Shown: positions 36,701 through 47,453 of the stretch, one piece after another | Layout of the letters: every line of letters begins with the position of its first letter | How positions within the stretch are numbered: position 1 is the first letter of the stretch | Source: Aralia elata | Taxonomy: Eukaryota; Streptophyta; Magnoliopsida; Apiales; Araliaceae | Assembly (NCBI GenBank): GCA_034770075.1 | Contig: CM068387.1 | Location: 80,601,971-80,665,970, forward strand | DNA length: 64,000 nt | Reading direction: 5' to 3' | Position numbers and translations under genes: made by a program | Notes under the pieces: model-generated | What the model was told of the DNA's origin: nothing | Databases searched by the model: none | What the model saw: only the letters and a program-made list of their open reading frames with translations

Positions 36701-38527
36701 TTTGATATGGTAGGAAGCATAAATCAAGATACAAAGAGATGTGTTGGAAAATCTATAATATTACTGAAATACCTAATAGACAAAGTATATAAAAGATATT
36801 GTACAGATAGGAATGAGACAGAAAATTATTAATAAAAAAACCAAAACTATTAGTGCCATATAACGAAAAGAAATAATTGTAGGCATGCCAAGTAGGAGTG
36901 ATGCATTAATTTTCTCTAAGCTTCAGATATCATATATATATGTGTGTGGGGGGGGGGGGGGTGTAAAATTGTTGTGGTTGCAGAGCTAGTTGGCTTAGAA
37001 TAATGTAACTATGGGATTTCATTAGTGGCTTTTTTGTTGAGGATCACATTCTTGTGGTTACCACAGTTTGTTGGCTTCAGCAATGGTCCAAATAATGGAA
37101 TTTTGTGATTTCACTTGTTGCAGTTTTGTCATTTTTCCAATAGTAGCTACGGAAGCCACATCCATGTTATTTCCATATATTATATTAACTACAGCCTTGA
37201 CTATTAATACAAAGCTGATAGAGGGGCACATGTTTATTGGTTGGGGAAAGGAACTGTTGAAGCTCGGTCTGATCACATCCTCAATCTTATACACTATGAG
37301 GTGAATATATCATTGTACATGAAGTTTCACAGATTGCATTTTGTGTAATGCATTGCACGGGTCGCCATTGCTCTCTTTGTCATTATTATATACTCCTTGC
37401 ATTCCAAAATAAGTCTGGCTTTCCTGTTTAGGGCATCCCAAGAAAGAGTTATTTTGATAATTAAGGTACCGAATCACATCACAGTCAAGTAATTTATGAT
37501 TATGCCCATTGTAAATTAAAGTTGAAATTTCTTTTAAAAGGTTCGACTTTAAATGGGGACTCTTTTTCTAGGTCAGAGGAATATAATATGAATAGGTACC
37601 TTGATGACTTAAAACTTTTGTTTGTCTGATCCTGCTATTTGTGCAGTTACTTTGATATGCATTTGGCTTCGCGATTATATATAGACAGCACTCTTCAGGA
37701 AATGCGGCAGCATGCTGTAGTTCAGTGGCATACTTGAATTGTCGTTCGTGCTTCAATTATCTGCTCCCATTCCTAAAGTAGCTTTTGTTACCACTGGAGT
37801 GGTGTACTTTATTTTCACTTATTGGATTCGGCATTCAGGTTTGTGTTTGGCTTGCAGGATGCAGCTTCACTTGCAGTTGCAATCTTGAAGAAGAAACTTC
37901 GTAGCCGGATCTTTCTGGGCTGTGATAATCATCCTGTATCCAGGTTTTTTGTTCTGTTTATTTCTCTATTCATTTTATTATTTTATACTAGTTCTCCCTA
38001 TCCAGTTTATGATGGTGTAAGAAGGAGCACTGGTGATAGCTTTGAGTTATTTTGCACATTTAATTCTCGTAACTTGTTAATGATTTCCAGGCAGGAAGTG
38101 ATGGACCTGGTCGAAAAGAGCGGGAAATTCAGCAAGAAGTTCGAGGGATTTACAGGTAAGTTTTTTATTTTTTGTGGTTGTTGGTACACAAAGATATGGG
38201 CAATGTGCACACCCAAAAGATGGTTGCTGCGGGTTCCACCATCATCCGAAAAAAAGGAGATATTAGAGGATTGTGAATAACATATTCCATCAATAACATT
38301 TGTCTTGACTCTTAAAATTTTTTGTAGACTTTATAAACATGTAATATGCATAATGTCGTTATTGGTAATCATTATGTTAAGCCTGAAAAAGTAAGCTGTT
38401 TCATACTGTTTCTGCAGGCACTAGTGATCCTTTGGGTAAGAAATTAAACAACTCAAAAACCCGCAAGGAAATAGGATGGGAGCCAAAGTACCCAAGTTTT
38501 TCTCAGTTCCTTGGAGTTTCCGAGTAA
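33776..38527 (+). CDS. Plastid-targeted atypical SDR / NAD(P)-binding Rossmann protein (YeeZ-like)
   Basis: A complete nine-exon gene of 357 residues. Exons are 33776-34007, 34142-34254, 34508-34680, 34959-35052, 35962-36072, 37211-37300, 37858-37943, 38091-38155 and 38418-38527, and all phases close. The first 75 or so residues are Ser/Thr/Arg-rich with a Ser run from an ATC repeat, typical of a transit peptide. The Rossmann core opens with DLLIVGPGVLGRLVAEKW (GxGxxG-type dinucleotide loop), then VTTDHHDEL, FVIFCAPP-like YVIFCAPPSQTSDYPGDVRE, GSFLFTSSSAPYD and VVPIGRSPRTDVLLKAEK. The C-terminus carries DNHPVSRQEVMDLV and the end GWEPKYPSFSQFLGVSE. This family is conserved from cyanobacteria to plants and resembles bacterial YeeZ. 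The substrate is unknown to me. Intron 5 is a U12-type AT-AC intron, listed separately; without it the gene cannot be joined in frame. Confidence 0.9.
36073..37210 (+). other. U12-type AT-AC intron in the SDR gene
   Basis: Exon 5 ends CTTTAC and is followed directly by ATATCCTTT, the U12 5' splice-site consensus. Exon 6 starts AAAGCTGAT directly after TATTAATAC. Ten bases before that AC acceptor lies the branch A of CCTTGACT, matching the U12 branch consensus (TTCCTTRAC). No GT-AG alternative joins LAGLY to KADRGAHVYW in frame. The 1138-bp length is large for a plant intron. Confidence 0.88.
36947..36962. repeat. Poly-G tract
   Basis: A TGTGTG followed by about 13 G residues within the U12 intron. 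It is prone to sequencing error. Confidence 0.7.
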
Positions 38528-40156
38528 ATGCGTCGCGCCCTTTCAACTTTGTTATTTATTTGAAATAATGTGAGGCTGTGAAAATATTTACAAGCTAAAT
38601 AGATTGCTTAAAAGTTAAGCTTGACACCTTACAATCTTCTTTTTATATAATTTTTTGGGTGATCCTATATTAGCATGTACACAAATTGATTACGAACACT
38701 GGATATTAATAAATTTTGTACTTTGTTGCAAATACTGGTTTAATGTGAATTATGATTTGAAGTTTGTACTATGTTTAAGGTTTACAAAGGCCACATTAAG
38801 TGTTTAGTGCGTTGAAAGTTCAAATGCACTTAAAAATTTTGTTCGTTTAAAAGTAGTTTAATTTAAACGCAATTTATTTAACTCAAAAACGCCGTTTTTT
38901 GGGGTTCAAATATAAGGTACTAAAAATACCGTGATGCGTTTAGAGGTTAATAACCAAACAAACCCTGACAGGGTTAGGATTATGATAGTGAAGTTCTTTC
39001 TCAGTTGGAACAGTCCCAACAAGGATACATTGTTTCGGTTGACAATGGATCTGGACTTTTCTAGATTGGCTGGCCATTTGAAAGAGATGGTCTACTCCTA
39101 GTCTACTACTGTCTCTTTTCCGAGTAGACTTTTATTTACTTTTGGTTGAGAGCATTCACAACAGTTTCCCCAAATAAGTCTTTATCCCCAACTTTGAAGA
39201 ATATATCAACAAATCATTATCCAACAATTTCCTTATCCTTATTTAACTCCCTATCTTAATCTCTATATAGGATTTTACTCTCCAAAGTGAGGGAGTCAAT
39301 AGATGGTTCTCTATATATGCAAAATGACATTTCACACCCCCATTTAAGCGAACAACTCATCAATCATACACATCTTAAAATTATTGTCACATGACTTTTT
39401 TAGTACTTCGTTTTCAAATTATAAAATTAATATTGACTTATTTTTTTAAAATTATTTTCAAACGTATTCAAATTTAAATTGATATAAATTTATTTAATTT
39501 ATGTCCATATAATTATAAATATTATAAAAGTACTATTATTTTTAAAATTTATTATTTTCAAAATTTAAATGAATCATATTAATTTTAAATTTTAAAATAT
39601 CACAAATTAACTTTTTAAAAGTTAATATTGATCTTATGTACATTTGCAACTACAATCCATTCAATACTCACTCCATAAATTACTTAAAATTTAAAATAAA
39701 ATAAAAGTTATTTTATAAGTTAAAATATAATATGTATTTATTAAATTTAAATTTAAAATTTTTGTTGGAACTTTCAAATTTTAACTTTTAAATTTTATTA
39801 TTTAAGGAAACAATATAAGGAATTTGTTGGGTACATAATGAAAAAATTGAATCTCTATCTTGCATAATGACCTAGTGACATGCAAAATAGGGATAGAGAT
39901 AAAGAAACTATTGTGAATGCTCTAAGGCCCAAATTTTCTTTCCTCTTGTTTTCCTTTAACCAAAACAAAAGCACCACTTCTTACTCTGTGGACCTACTTG
40001 TTAGTTGAAGATGTTAAAATATTGATTAACCAAAGAAATTGAACTCCTTTGTGGACCTTTAGAATGTGAACATGCGTAAATTTTGAATGTTTCTACATTT
40101 TTAAGTCTAATAAATTTCATGGAAACTACAGATTCCAGCTTGTGAACCCCATTTCA
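38528..40156. other. Spacer after the SDR gene, contains a TIR element
   Basis: The SDR 3' region occupies the first few hundred bases. From 39149 to 39923 the DNA is a TIR element, listed separately. No coding region is recognised. Confidence 0.4.
39149..39923. mobile_element. Non-autonomous TIR element, about 775 bp
   Basis: The left end AGAGCATTCACAACAGTTTCC and the right end GAAACTATTGTGAATGCTCT are inverted repeats, and further inside TCTATCTTGCATAATGA pairs with parts of the left half. The interior is AT-rich and non-coding. No clear target duplication is seen. Confidence 0.55.
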
Positions 40157-40160
40157 AGCC

Positions 40161-40176
40161 CCTATATATATATATA
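40161..40176 (+). promoter_or_regulatory. TATA box of the 47-aa gene
   Basis: CCTATATATATATATA, about 90 bp before the ATG at 40257, in a position suited to a short leader. Confidence 0.45.
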
Positions 40177-40256
40177 TTTCATTTCTCTTGGCCACAACAA
40201 CTACTTAAACAATTAAAAGAAATCCCAACAAAATCTTGAGAGATTTAGTATTGAAG

Positions 40257-40400
40257 ATGGGTTGTTGTTGCCCGGAAGATGATGCCAGCATTTTGGACCC
40301 CAAGGTATTCTTCCTGTTGATCGTCCTCGCGCTTGTTATTATGGTCGCTTGCATGCCACAACCGAAGCAGAGATCTTATTTGGTCTATCGTTATGGCTAA
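40257..40400 (+). CDS. 47-aa membrane microprotein with MGCCC N-terminus
   Basis: An intronless frame of 47 residues. It begins MGCCCPEDDASILDPK, continues with a single hydrophobic helix (FFLLIVLALVIMVACM, residues about 18-33) and ends in a basic, Tyr-rich tail (KQRSYLVYRYG). Gly2 followed by three Cys is the kind of N-terminus that can be myristoylated and palmitoylated, although the residue at position 6 (Pro) is not the usual Ser/Thr, so lipid modification is only a suggestion. The frame has its own TATA box, an A-rich leader (TTGAAGATGG start context) and better codon quality than neighbouring spurious frames. I do not recognise the family. It is too small to exclude a chance frame, but the single clean helix and promoter support a real gene. 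Confidence 0.55.
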   Translation: MGCCCPEDDASILDPKVFFLLIVLALVIMVACMPQPKQRSYLVYRYG

Positions 40401-42226
40401 ACATATCAGTGTATGTACTTTCTTTCAGTTGTCATGTGTTTTTCTGGGTTTTCTCCCGTAATCTTGTATTCGTTTTCCTACAGTTGTAGTAGCATAACAG
40501 TATCAAACAACCTCCATTATTCCAGTTTTAAGCGATGATGTTCACCTTAAAACTGGCAAAAAATGGAGGAATTGAGTTTGATACATGAAGGAACTATAGT
40601 ATACTTTCCTAATGTAACAGTATACAAAAATCAATAACACAAATGAGAAACATTTTGTTCAGAATCATCTGAAATTCCATATTTTGCCAAAGACAATTAT
40701 TGAGTTGTACAAGAATCAACTATCAAAACTTACAGTTCCTGCCCTCTACCAAGCAGGACCAAGTTTTCTCTGCAAATATCAGAAACATATCAAGTCGTTC
40801 TTTAAACCTGAGATATGCTTTAAGAAGAAAGTTTGGTGTTCAGATATAACACGAAGAAAGCATTGCGATGACCTCAATATTGGAGATGAGAGATATGGAT
40901 ATAAACTAGGAAGAAGCTACATGTAGTGAAGTTCAATCATTAGAGATACAAGAGAATACGATGACTTGGAAGAACCCAAGTTTGTCAGAAGTTAGATAAA
41001 AATGCCGATAAGGTATCTTTGTCAGTGAACCATCACAAGATTTCATATTGATGGAACCTGTGTTAAATATGGCCTGGGAAAAGAGCTTTCACAATTGAAT
41101 TGACCTTTATCATCTAACCAGGATTCTAATAACTATAGCATAAAACGACAAAGATTTGTTTGATGATGCACAATAATCTAAAGAAAGAGATCTTCTCGAC
41201 CACCTTCACAGAGGACTACATACCATCAATTTTTTACAGACCACACATAAAATCACAAGCCACAATTCATAGAAAGAACAAGTTCCCATCAAGCTGTTCA
41301 CAACATGTACAATTTTTATTTATTTGGTACAATTGTACAATTTATATGTATATATTAGAGATCATATACAATTCTTTAAGCCATCAATCTCTGGAAGAAA
41401 TAAACTTCAAGCCCTGAATACTTCATTGCTTATAAATTATATACACCAAAACACCCACCCTAATATGTACATAAATTACTTTTACTGATATAAAACACGT
41501 CAACGCACACAAGCCAAAACTTTATTAGGAAATCAGTATAGTTTATTCTATACGTAGCAACTATTTAAGGTTTGGCTCCAGGGAGCATACGAGTGTTTAG
41601 CAGCATAAATTTGAATGCGTTGCACCACATAAATGGCACCTCGATAAAGTACCCCAAGAACTTCTTCCTCTTTGGCCATTGCAAGATCTCCTAGAGAGAC
41701 TTCATGAACATGGGATTCGTCACGCATGCGGAAACCGTAAAACCACCTTCCTAACTTCCACCATCGGACACACTATTCGCTCTGAAATCTTGCAGCTATG
41801 TAGCGCTTCCAGGATATACTCAGGCTGATGTCAAATATCAATATACAATTCAACAATAATAGCATAACACATGTATTAGCAATTAGCAATTAGCAATATA
41901 TGTTATAAAATAACTATACTGCATGAATTTTGCAGCATGCCAAAAACATTTTCTCAGGGAGAGATGCACAGAAGTGAATGGATAAGTAGGACCCAATACC
42001 ATCTACATTTATCACATCTAGAGATATGAGTTATGTTTTTTGTATACAACTCAGTTAAACATGCATCACTTATACAACAGAGGTTACTCATTAGGAAATA
42101 GTCGTGTTCATAAATTAGTCATGTTGATAAATCTTCTACTTAGATCTATTTCAAGATTGAAAACCTGTCCCGATTTTGTAAGCCTCCTCTTTATCATCAT
42201 ATTATAACAGTTCCCAACAGGTACAC

Positions 42227-42486
42227 TGTAACAAACCATAATCCTCAGTATGGACCGGGTAAGACTAAGAATGGATCCAATGGTTGAGACCCATTTTAGT
42301 ATTATTAATTAGTAAGATCTAAGGGTGTAGATTTATTCTAGCTTTGTAATAGAAGTATATGTAATAGGGCCCTTCTTCTATTTTGGCTATCGAATATCAA
42401 ACAAAACAATTTCCAATCTCCTTTCTTCTCTCTTCTCTCCCCTAAAACTTCTTCCAAAGTCTATCCGAGACTATAAATCGGTAACA
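42227..42486 (+). repeat. 5' LTR
   Basis: A 260-bp direct repeat partner of 45771-46030. It contains GTAATAGGGCCCTTCTTC and a CT-rich downstream part. It differs from the 3' LTR at CCCTAAAAC versus CCCTGAAAC, GACTATAAAT versus GACTGTAAAT, and CGGTAACA versus CGGCAACA. Confidence 0.95.
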
Positions 42487-45400
42487 ATGGTGCTTTCATT
42501 GAGAGCTGACATGGTGGAATCAAATGGAAAACAAGTGGAAGAAGACATCAATTTCGTGGATCATTTGCAGAGATTTGAAAACAGAAAGGGGCAAGCTCTA
42601 ACTGCTATGGAAATTCAAGGGATAGAGTTGGAGCACAACGAATATGTTATGAATTACTTCATATATCATCAACAATCCAACTCTATTGAGGAATATGAGA
42701 CCTCATTCTTGCAATTGAAGTGTTGGGCAGAGACTTGGAGCGAAGAAATTTTTACCGAAGATTGGGTTGTGAGCGTCTTTGTTAGGGGATTAAAGGAAGA
42801 AATCAGAAAGTATGTACAGTGGTGCTCCCCAAATTCCTTGCAAAGAGCTATTGATTTGGCAAAACAGCAAGAGTTATGTCATGCAACTAAGGTGTTTGAT
42901 AAAAGTTCTCAGTCAAATCAGACAACCAATTCCAATTTATCCTCGGCTGAAAATGATGATGCTCCTGAAGTAATACCAATAACAGTGAAGAAGATGATCA
43001 AAGCCTCCCTTTCTGGTAATGTTTCTATGAAAGGAAATGATATTTCCTTAGTTCACAAAAAGTTTTTCAATTCCTCATTTTCTTTAGCTACTGAATATCC
43101 AACACGAATGGATAATGAGAGCAATCTACTTGAGTCAAGATTGGGTTTAAATGGGCACATTAGAAGGATCTATGGTGCTGCTCCAGGTGATGAGCTTTAT
43201 GTTGAAGATAAACTGTTTGATAAAAATCCTAAACGTGATAAATACATTCCTACACTTGAACCAAAACCTCCAGATCATTATGACACTCAAGTTGACATGT
43301 GTATGTTCGGATTAAGCATAATTAGTAATGAAGGGGTTGAATTCCTAAATGACTTTGACAAAGCATATTATGGAAGTACGAAATACTATGGTGGCTATTC
43401 GAATTTGGTGATTTCAGTTGGGAAACTGGAGGAACTAATAGAGGATGGCACGGACTTCATGGACTTGTTTAATAATAAGTTTGATGAAATAACCAAGAAG
43501 GATGAGAATTCATGGAAATCTGATTTGAAGGAAAATATCTTGTACTGGGGTGAAAGAGGGAAGTTTGTGAGCATTATGTTGGTACCATATTTGTTGAATA
43601 ATGGTGGATGGGCAGCCTTGTTGTATACAAAAGATGAAGTTGTAGAACAACTGTTCGGCAAAAGGCTACATAGGGTAAGAAAACTAGTTAATTGGTTTAG
43701 TTTTCAATTTCGATTTAATCATAATTGGTCAATTTTTACTGCAAGTTTTAATGGTGATGTGGGGACTAAAAAATCTAGTGATGCTCTAAACATTTTTCAC
43801 GGCATCAATGACATTGTTAATACCACCTGTGATCATGAGAATATCAAAATTTTATTGTGTGTTGGTTCAAGTGTTGCTGGCATGTATATGTATTCAAGGG
43901 AATTAGCTAAAGGAAAATGTGCATGGTCGGGAGTCGAATTAGAAGCTTTTGATTTTGGTAATGCAGGACAAAGGAGCATGATTTTGAGCACAACTGTTTT
44001 TGTGAGAAGCTTAGAAGAATGGGTGGAAAAAACAGCTGAGTATGTTAAAATACTTGAGGTACATGTCAAAGCCAATCTTAGTACAGATTTTGATTCAGCA
44101 ATTAGAAAACAGGCAAAAGAACGACAATTGAAAATATTTGAAGATGTTGTTAAAGGTGATGCCAAACTATGTTTTGATGAAAGAAATGTTAAAATTCCAT
44201 TACATGAGCATAGAAACTATATTGGTTGCATCATCTTTGATAATTTCTTTACTGTTTTGATGAGTGAGAAATGGAGTTCTGCTACACTAGGTGTTGTTAC
44301 TTGTTTGCTTGTTCGTCATGCTGGAGCAAATTTGGGGATGATTGAAATAGGTGAACACGTTCATAGTTATATAAGAATTTTATTGGAAGGTTCTGTATTG
44401 AAAATTTTGTTCAGTTTCATAGTGCGAGAGCTCAACTTGACAAGTGGGATCATTCATTTTTTCAATGTCTCCATAAAGATTTCCTTTGTGACAACTTGGA
44501 TTAACACAATTATTCGACACTTGAGGAAATCAAATGAGGAGTTGATAAATGAAGCAGCCTGGGTTGGATACAATGCATTCGTGGAGTGTTTGGAAGTCTG
44601 GTTTGGCAATGATCATCATCCAAAGAAGGACCAAAATTGGTTGCAACATTTTGATGAAATTTTTGACAACTTTCCGAAAGTGGTTGATTTAAATGTGCAG
44701 AGAAATCATCATTTAAATAAAATTATGTTTGGTTTGTTTTCATCTACTGCTGGTGGGATCAGCTATTACTTTATATGGGCTGGAGCAAGGGCATTTTATC
44801 TAGCTATATTCACAGCGTTTTCATTTGGAATAATTTTTAGTCCTGCTGCAGTAATATGTATAATTGCCTTCCAGGGAATTGTGATGCTTGAGTTATATTT
44901 TTGCCTTCTTCCGATTGTACTGGGCATATTGGCTTTCTTTGCAGGGATAGTTTTGGAATGTATATCTCACCAAAAGAAAGCAAGCAAGGTTGCAAATATT
45001 CGATACTTGGAGGTGGCGTTTCTCATTTTAATGGGGCTGCCTAAAACTGAGGTTGTACAACGACCCATTTTCTCTTCTCTTAAAATGCCTTGTGCTAGTG
45101 TGGCAAACTTACTACTTGAGAAGGTCAAGTCTGAGTTGAATTCTGTCCGAAGCCTTTCGGCAATTGCTTGTACTCTTGGGGAGGAGCGAAAGCAATGGGA
45201 ATTAATTCCCTTTGTGAGTATGAACAATGATGCTAAGGCTCTTCTTGCAATGATGGAAGAGTTAAGGGTGTTTATACATGATATTGAAGGGTTGGAGCAT
45301 GCGCATGTTTTAAGTTCCCCTCTAATGGCTGACATTCCTACGGTGAGGAGGCCCACTGCTATAAATTTGGTTGTGCTGATATGGGGAAAGCAAATCATAA

Positions 45401-45831
45401 GACAAGATAGCACAAATGGAGCTTTATTAGTAGCTTGTGCACTAAAAATGGGGAATGAAACTTCTTGTACAGGTCAACAGTTTGTGATCATAGAGGTGAA
45501 CCATACAACTAATGGATCTGGTTACAGAGTGAATGGTGTTCCATATTTCTTCACTAGGATCTCCTATTACGTGATGACTCATGATCCGCGCGAGTTCAGA
45601 GAGGATGAACTGTTTTATCAACTTCTTGAGTATTTGTCAATTTTTCAAGTCATGTTAAATATCCTAATGTTTCTACCTACTGATGGAAAGAAGACCCCTG
45701 ATGCATATGAGGTGGAATTCATAGAACACTTCCACCTTGAGGACAAGGTGGGTTTTGAAGGGGGGAGTATTGTAACAAACCATAATCCTCAGTATGGACC
45801 GGGTAAGACTAAGAATGGATCCAATGGTTGA
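42487..45831 (+). CDS. 1114-aa retrotransposon protein: Gag-like start, unknown multi-pass remainder
   Basis: One uninterrupted frame fills the element and stops 61 bases into the 3' LTR. The frame opens at an ATG inside the primer-binding site; the Met at 42514 (MVESNGKQVEED) may be the true start. Residues about 55-135 resemble a Ty3/Gypsy Gag: SIEEYETSFLQLKCWAE, then a segment ending in FVRGLKEEIRKYV, and LQRAIDLAKQQE. No CCHC zinc knuckle, DTG protease site, YxDD polymerase motif or HHCC/DDE integrase motif is present. Residues about 160-745 are unrecognised and mostly globular in character. Residues about 746-822 form three or four strongly hydrophobic helices (such as FAGIVLECI at the end), then a Leu-rich cytosolic-type region. 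The end HLEDKVGFEGGSIVTNHN is the usual pre-PPT end of Gypsy polyproteins. The middle could be captured host sequence, a diverged envelope-like part or a novel accessory protein; I cannot tell which. Confidence 0.8.
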   Translation: MVLSLRADMVESNGKQVEEDINFVDHLQRFENRKGQALTAMEIQGIELEHNEYVMNYFIYHQQSNSIEEYETSFLQLKCWAETWSEEIFTEDWVVSVFVRGLKEEIRKYVQWCSPNSLQRAIDLAKQQELCHATKVFDKSSQSNQTTNSNLSSAENDDAPEVIPITVKKMIKASLSGNVSMKGNDISLVHKKFFNSSFSLATEYPTRMDNESNLLESRLGLNGHIRRIYGAAPGDELYVEDKLFDKNPKRDKYIPTLEPKPPDHYDTQVDMCMFGLSIISNEGVEFLNDFDKAYYGSTKYYGGYSNLVISVGKLEELIEDGTDFMDLFNNKFDEITKKDENSWKSDLKENILYWGERGKFVSIMLVPYLLNNGGWAALLYTKDEVVEQLFGKRLHRVRKLVNWFSFQFRFNHNWSIFTASFNGDVGTKKSSDALNIFHGINDIVNTTCDHENIKILLCVGSSVAGMYMYSRELAKGKCAWSGVELEAFDFGNAGQRSMILSTTVFVRSLEEWVEKTAEYVKILEVHVKANLSTDFDSAIRKQAKERQLKIFEDVVKGDAKLCFDERNVKIPLHEHRNYIGCIIFDNFFTVLMSEKWSSATLGVVTCLLVRHAGANLGMIEIGEHVHSYIRILLEGSVLKILFSFIVRELNLTSGIIHFFNVSIKISFVTTWINTIIRHLRKSNEELINEAAWVGYNAFVECLEVWFGNDHHPKKDQNWLQHFDEIFDNFPKVVDLNVQRNHHLNKIMFGLFSSTAGGISYYFIWAGARAFYLAIFTAFSFGIIFSPAAVICIIAFQGIVMLELYFCLLPIVLGILAFFAGIVLECISHQKKASKVANIRYLEVAFLILMGLPKTEVVQRPIFSSLKMPCASVANLLLEKVKSELNSVRSLSAIACTLGEERKQWELIPFVSMNNDAKALLAMMEELRVFIHDIEGLEHAHVLSSPLMADIPTVRRPTAINLVVLIWGKQIIRQDSTNGALLVACALKMGNETSCTGQQFVIIEVNHTTNGSGYRVNGVPYFFTRISYYVMTHDPREFREDELFYQLLEYLSIFQVMLNILMFLPTDGKKTPDAYEVEFIEHFHLEDKVGFEGGSIVTNHNPQYGPGKTKNGSNG

Positions 45832-46030
45832 GACCCATTTTAGTATTATTAATTAGTAAGATCTAAGGGTGTAGATTTATTCTAGCTTTGTAATAGAAGT
45901 ATATGTAATAGGGCCCTTCTTCTATTTTGGCTATCGAATATCAAACAAAACAATTTCCAATCTCCTTTCTTCTCTCTTCTCTCCCCTGAAACTTCTTCCA
46001 AAGTCTATCCGAGACTGTAAATCGGCAACA
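45771..46030 (+). repeat. 3' LTR
   Basis: The 260-bp partner of the 5' LTR. It provides the stop codon and last 20 codons of the internal frame, followed directly by the TACAC duplication. Confidence 0.95.
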
Positions 46031-46429
46031 TACACACTCTATGAAAAGTGAAGAGAATATATGACTAGTATCAAAAGTTCTAAATCGCACAAACAACCTC
46101 ATGATCATAAATAGCTGCCTAATGAATGCATATATTTGACTAATGAAGATTAGTAGGGTTATGAAGTAATTACCTGCAATCTGAGCCAACTAATGCAATA
46201 GTGCAAACCAAACAAGTTGAGCAATACATCAAGCTCTGGTTTTAGTAAGAACATTTGGACATCTTTAAATCCCAACTGCATAGAGTATAGGTCTTTAATG
46301 GCAATAAGATAATGCCCCACCTCAATTGATTCAGATGAAATACATTTTTTTTTCAGAAATTCAACTACAACGGCTGCTTTACTGGCCATTTCATCGTGCT
46401 TGCAGATATAAGAGCCTCTCCAGCCCTAC

Positions 46430-47453
46430 AATTTCACACAAAATCCAAGTTTTGAAGTCTTAACTAATGTCAAATTAATAAAAATATACATAAGAAGAAG
46501 ATAACGTGTTCAGAGTTTTGGCACAGCTCCGTGAAGTGAAACTATGTCAAAATTCATATGAACTAATTGTGTAACATCAAAAATGGTGCAAATAACATAA
46601 CAGATTAATCTTTAAATCACTCCATGATTATCGCTTTCTCCAAATGCAATACGACACTAATACATTCAATTAAGATATGCAGAAGGTAAAAGAGTTTATA
46701 GATAAAAAGGAAATTTCATTAAATAACAAGAAAAATTGAATCTGAGCTCTTGGCCAAGGAGGAATCACATTACAAGCAGGACTATCTCTGGTATGAACTT
46801 ATGACTAGTGGGAATCCTGTTCTTAATAATATCTACATACTCAAACCTAATTTATCTAGGGATCCATCAAACTCTAATACTAGCATATGCTCCCCAAATC
46901 CCAGATTGAGAGTCCACCTTCGGTTTTTGGGATGTAAAAAAAATTGAGTTCCCTCACAAAAAATCTCCCAAATCTCACTATATTTAAATAAAAGTGAAGT
47001 CATAATCTTGATTATTTGTTATGTTCAATATTTTTTTTAAGAATCCCGACATCATAAATCGGACTCCCAATTTGGGAGGGAGGAACCAGGAAGTATCAAT
47101 CTTCTAATGTTAACAGTTAAATATGCAAGCAGCCTTTATTCAGCAAAAGCAAGAAATTTAATACTTCCTTTGTGGACAATCACATTTGCCAAATCTTTTT
47201 GTTTGAAAAGAAAAAGAGTCTCATATCTTTTGATCATAGCATAAAATGACACACTATTTCCAAATTTGCTATCACAATTGCATTATCATAACAATACTAC
47301 TAAACTAAACTATCTAATTAGTGGTAAACACAGAACAAAAATTCATCCTTAAAATTTGTAATTTTTGCAAATAGGACCATTTGTGGTGAATATTGAAAAA
47401 TTGAGGCCTAAATTTGACAAAAAATAAAATTTCAATCTGGATAGATGGAAAAC
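46430..47453. other. Pseudogene intron 2 and AT-rich filler
   Basis: Between F-box blocks 2 and 3. A small inverted pair (ATCCCAGATTGAGAGTCC near 46897 and GGACTCCCAATTTGGGAG near 47061) suggests a short MITE of about 170 bp. No other gene is seen. Confidence 0.35.

Larger units (their letters stand above)
42227..46030 (+). mobile_element. Young non-autonomous LTR retrotransposon with one giant ORF
   Basis: Two 260-bp LTRs (42227-42486 and 45771-46030) start TGTAACAAACC and end in AACA, so the TG..CA rule holds. A perfect 5-bp target duplication TACAC flanks the whole (42222-42226 and 46031-46035). I count only three differences between the LTRs, all transitions, about 1%, so the insertion is recent. 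Immediately inside the 5' LTR is ATGGTGCTTTCATTGAGAGC, the usual position of a primer-binding site. Just before the 3' LTR is AAGGGGGGAGTAT, a polypurine tract. The 3284-bp interior is a single open frame with no recognisable protease, reverse transcriptase, RNase H or integrase, so the element must depend on enzymes from elsewhere. The Gag-like N-terminus and LEDKV-FEGGSIV end point to Ty3/Gypsy ancestry. Confidence 0.93.

Noticed and set aside
37068..37304. Plus-strand frame around SDR exon 6
   Set aside because: Wrong frame; the real exon reads KADRGAHVYW through LNLIHYE.
40684..41417. Two plus-strand frames of 80-85 codons
   Set aside because: No family features, promoter or codon pattern; likely chance frames.
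43395..45413. Minus-strand frames of 85-148 codons within the LTR element
   Set aside because: Antisense to the long 1114-codon frame; Ser/Leu-rich shadows without motifs.
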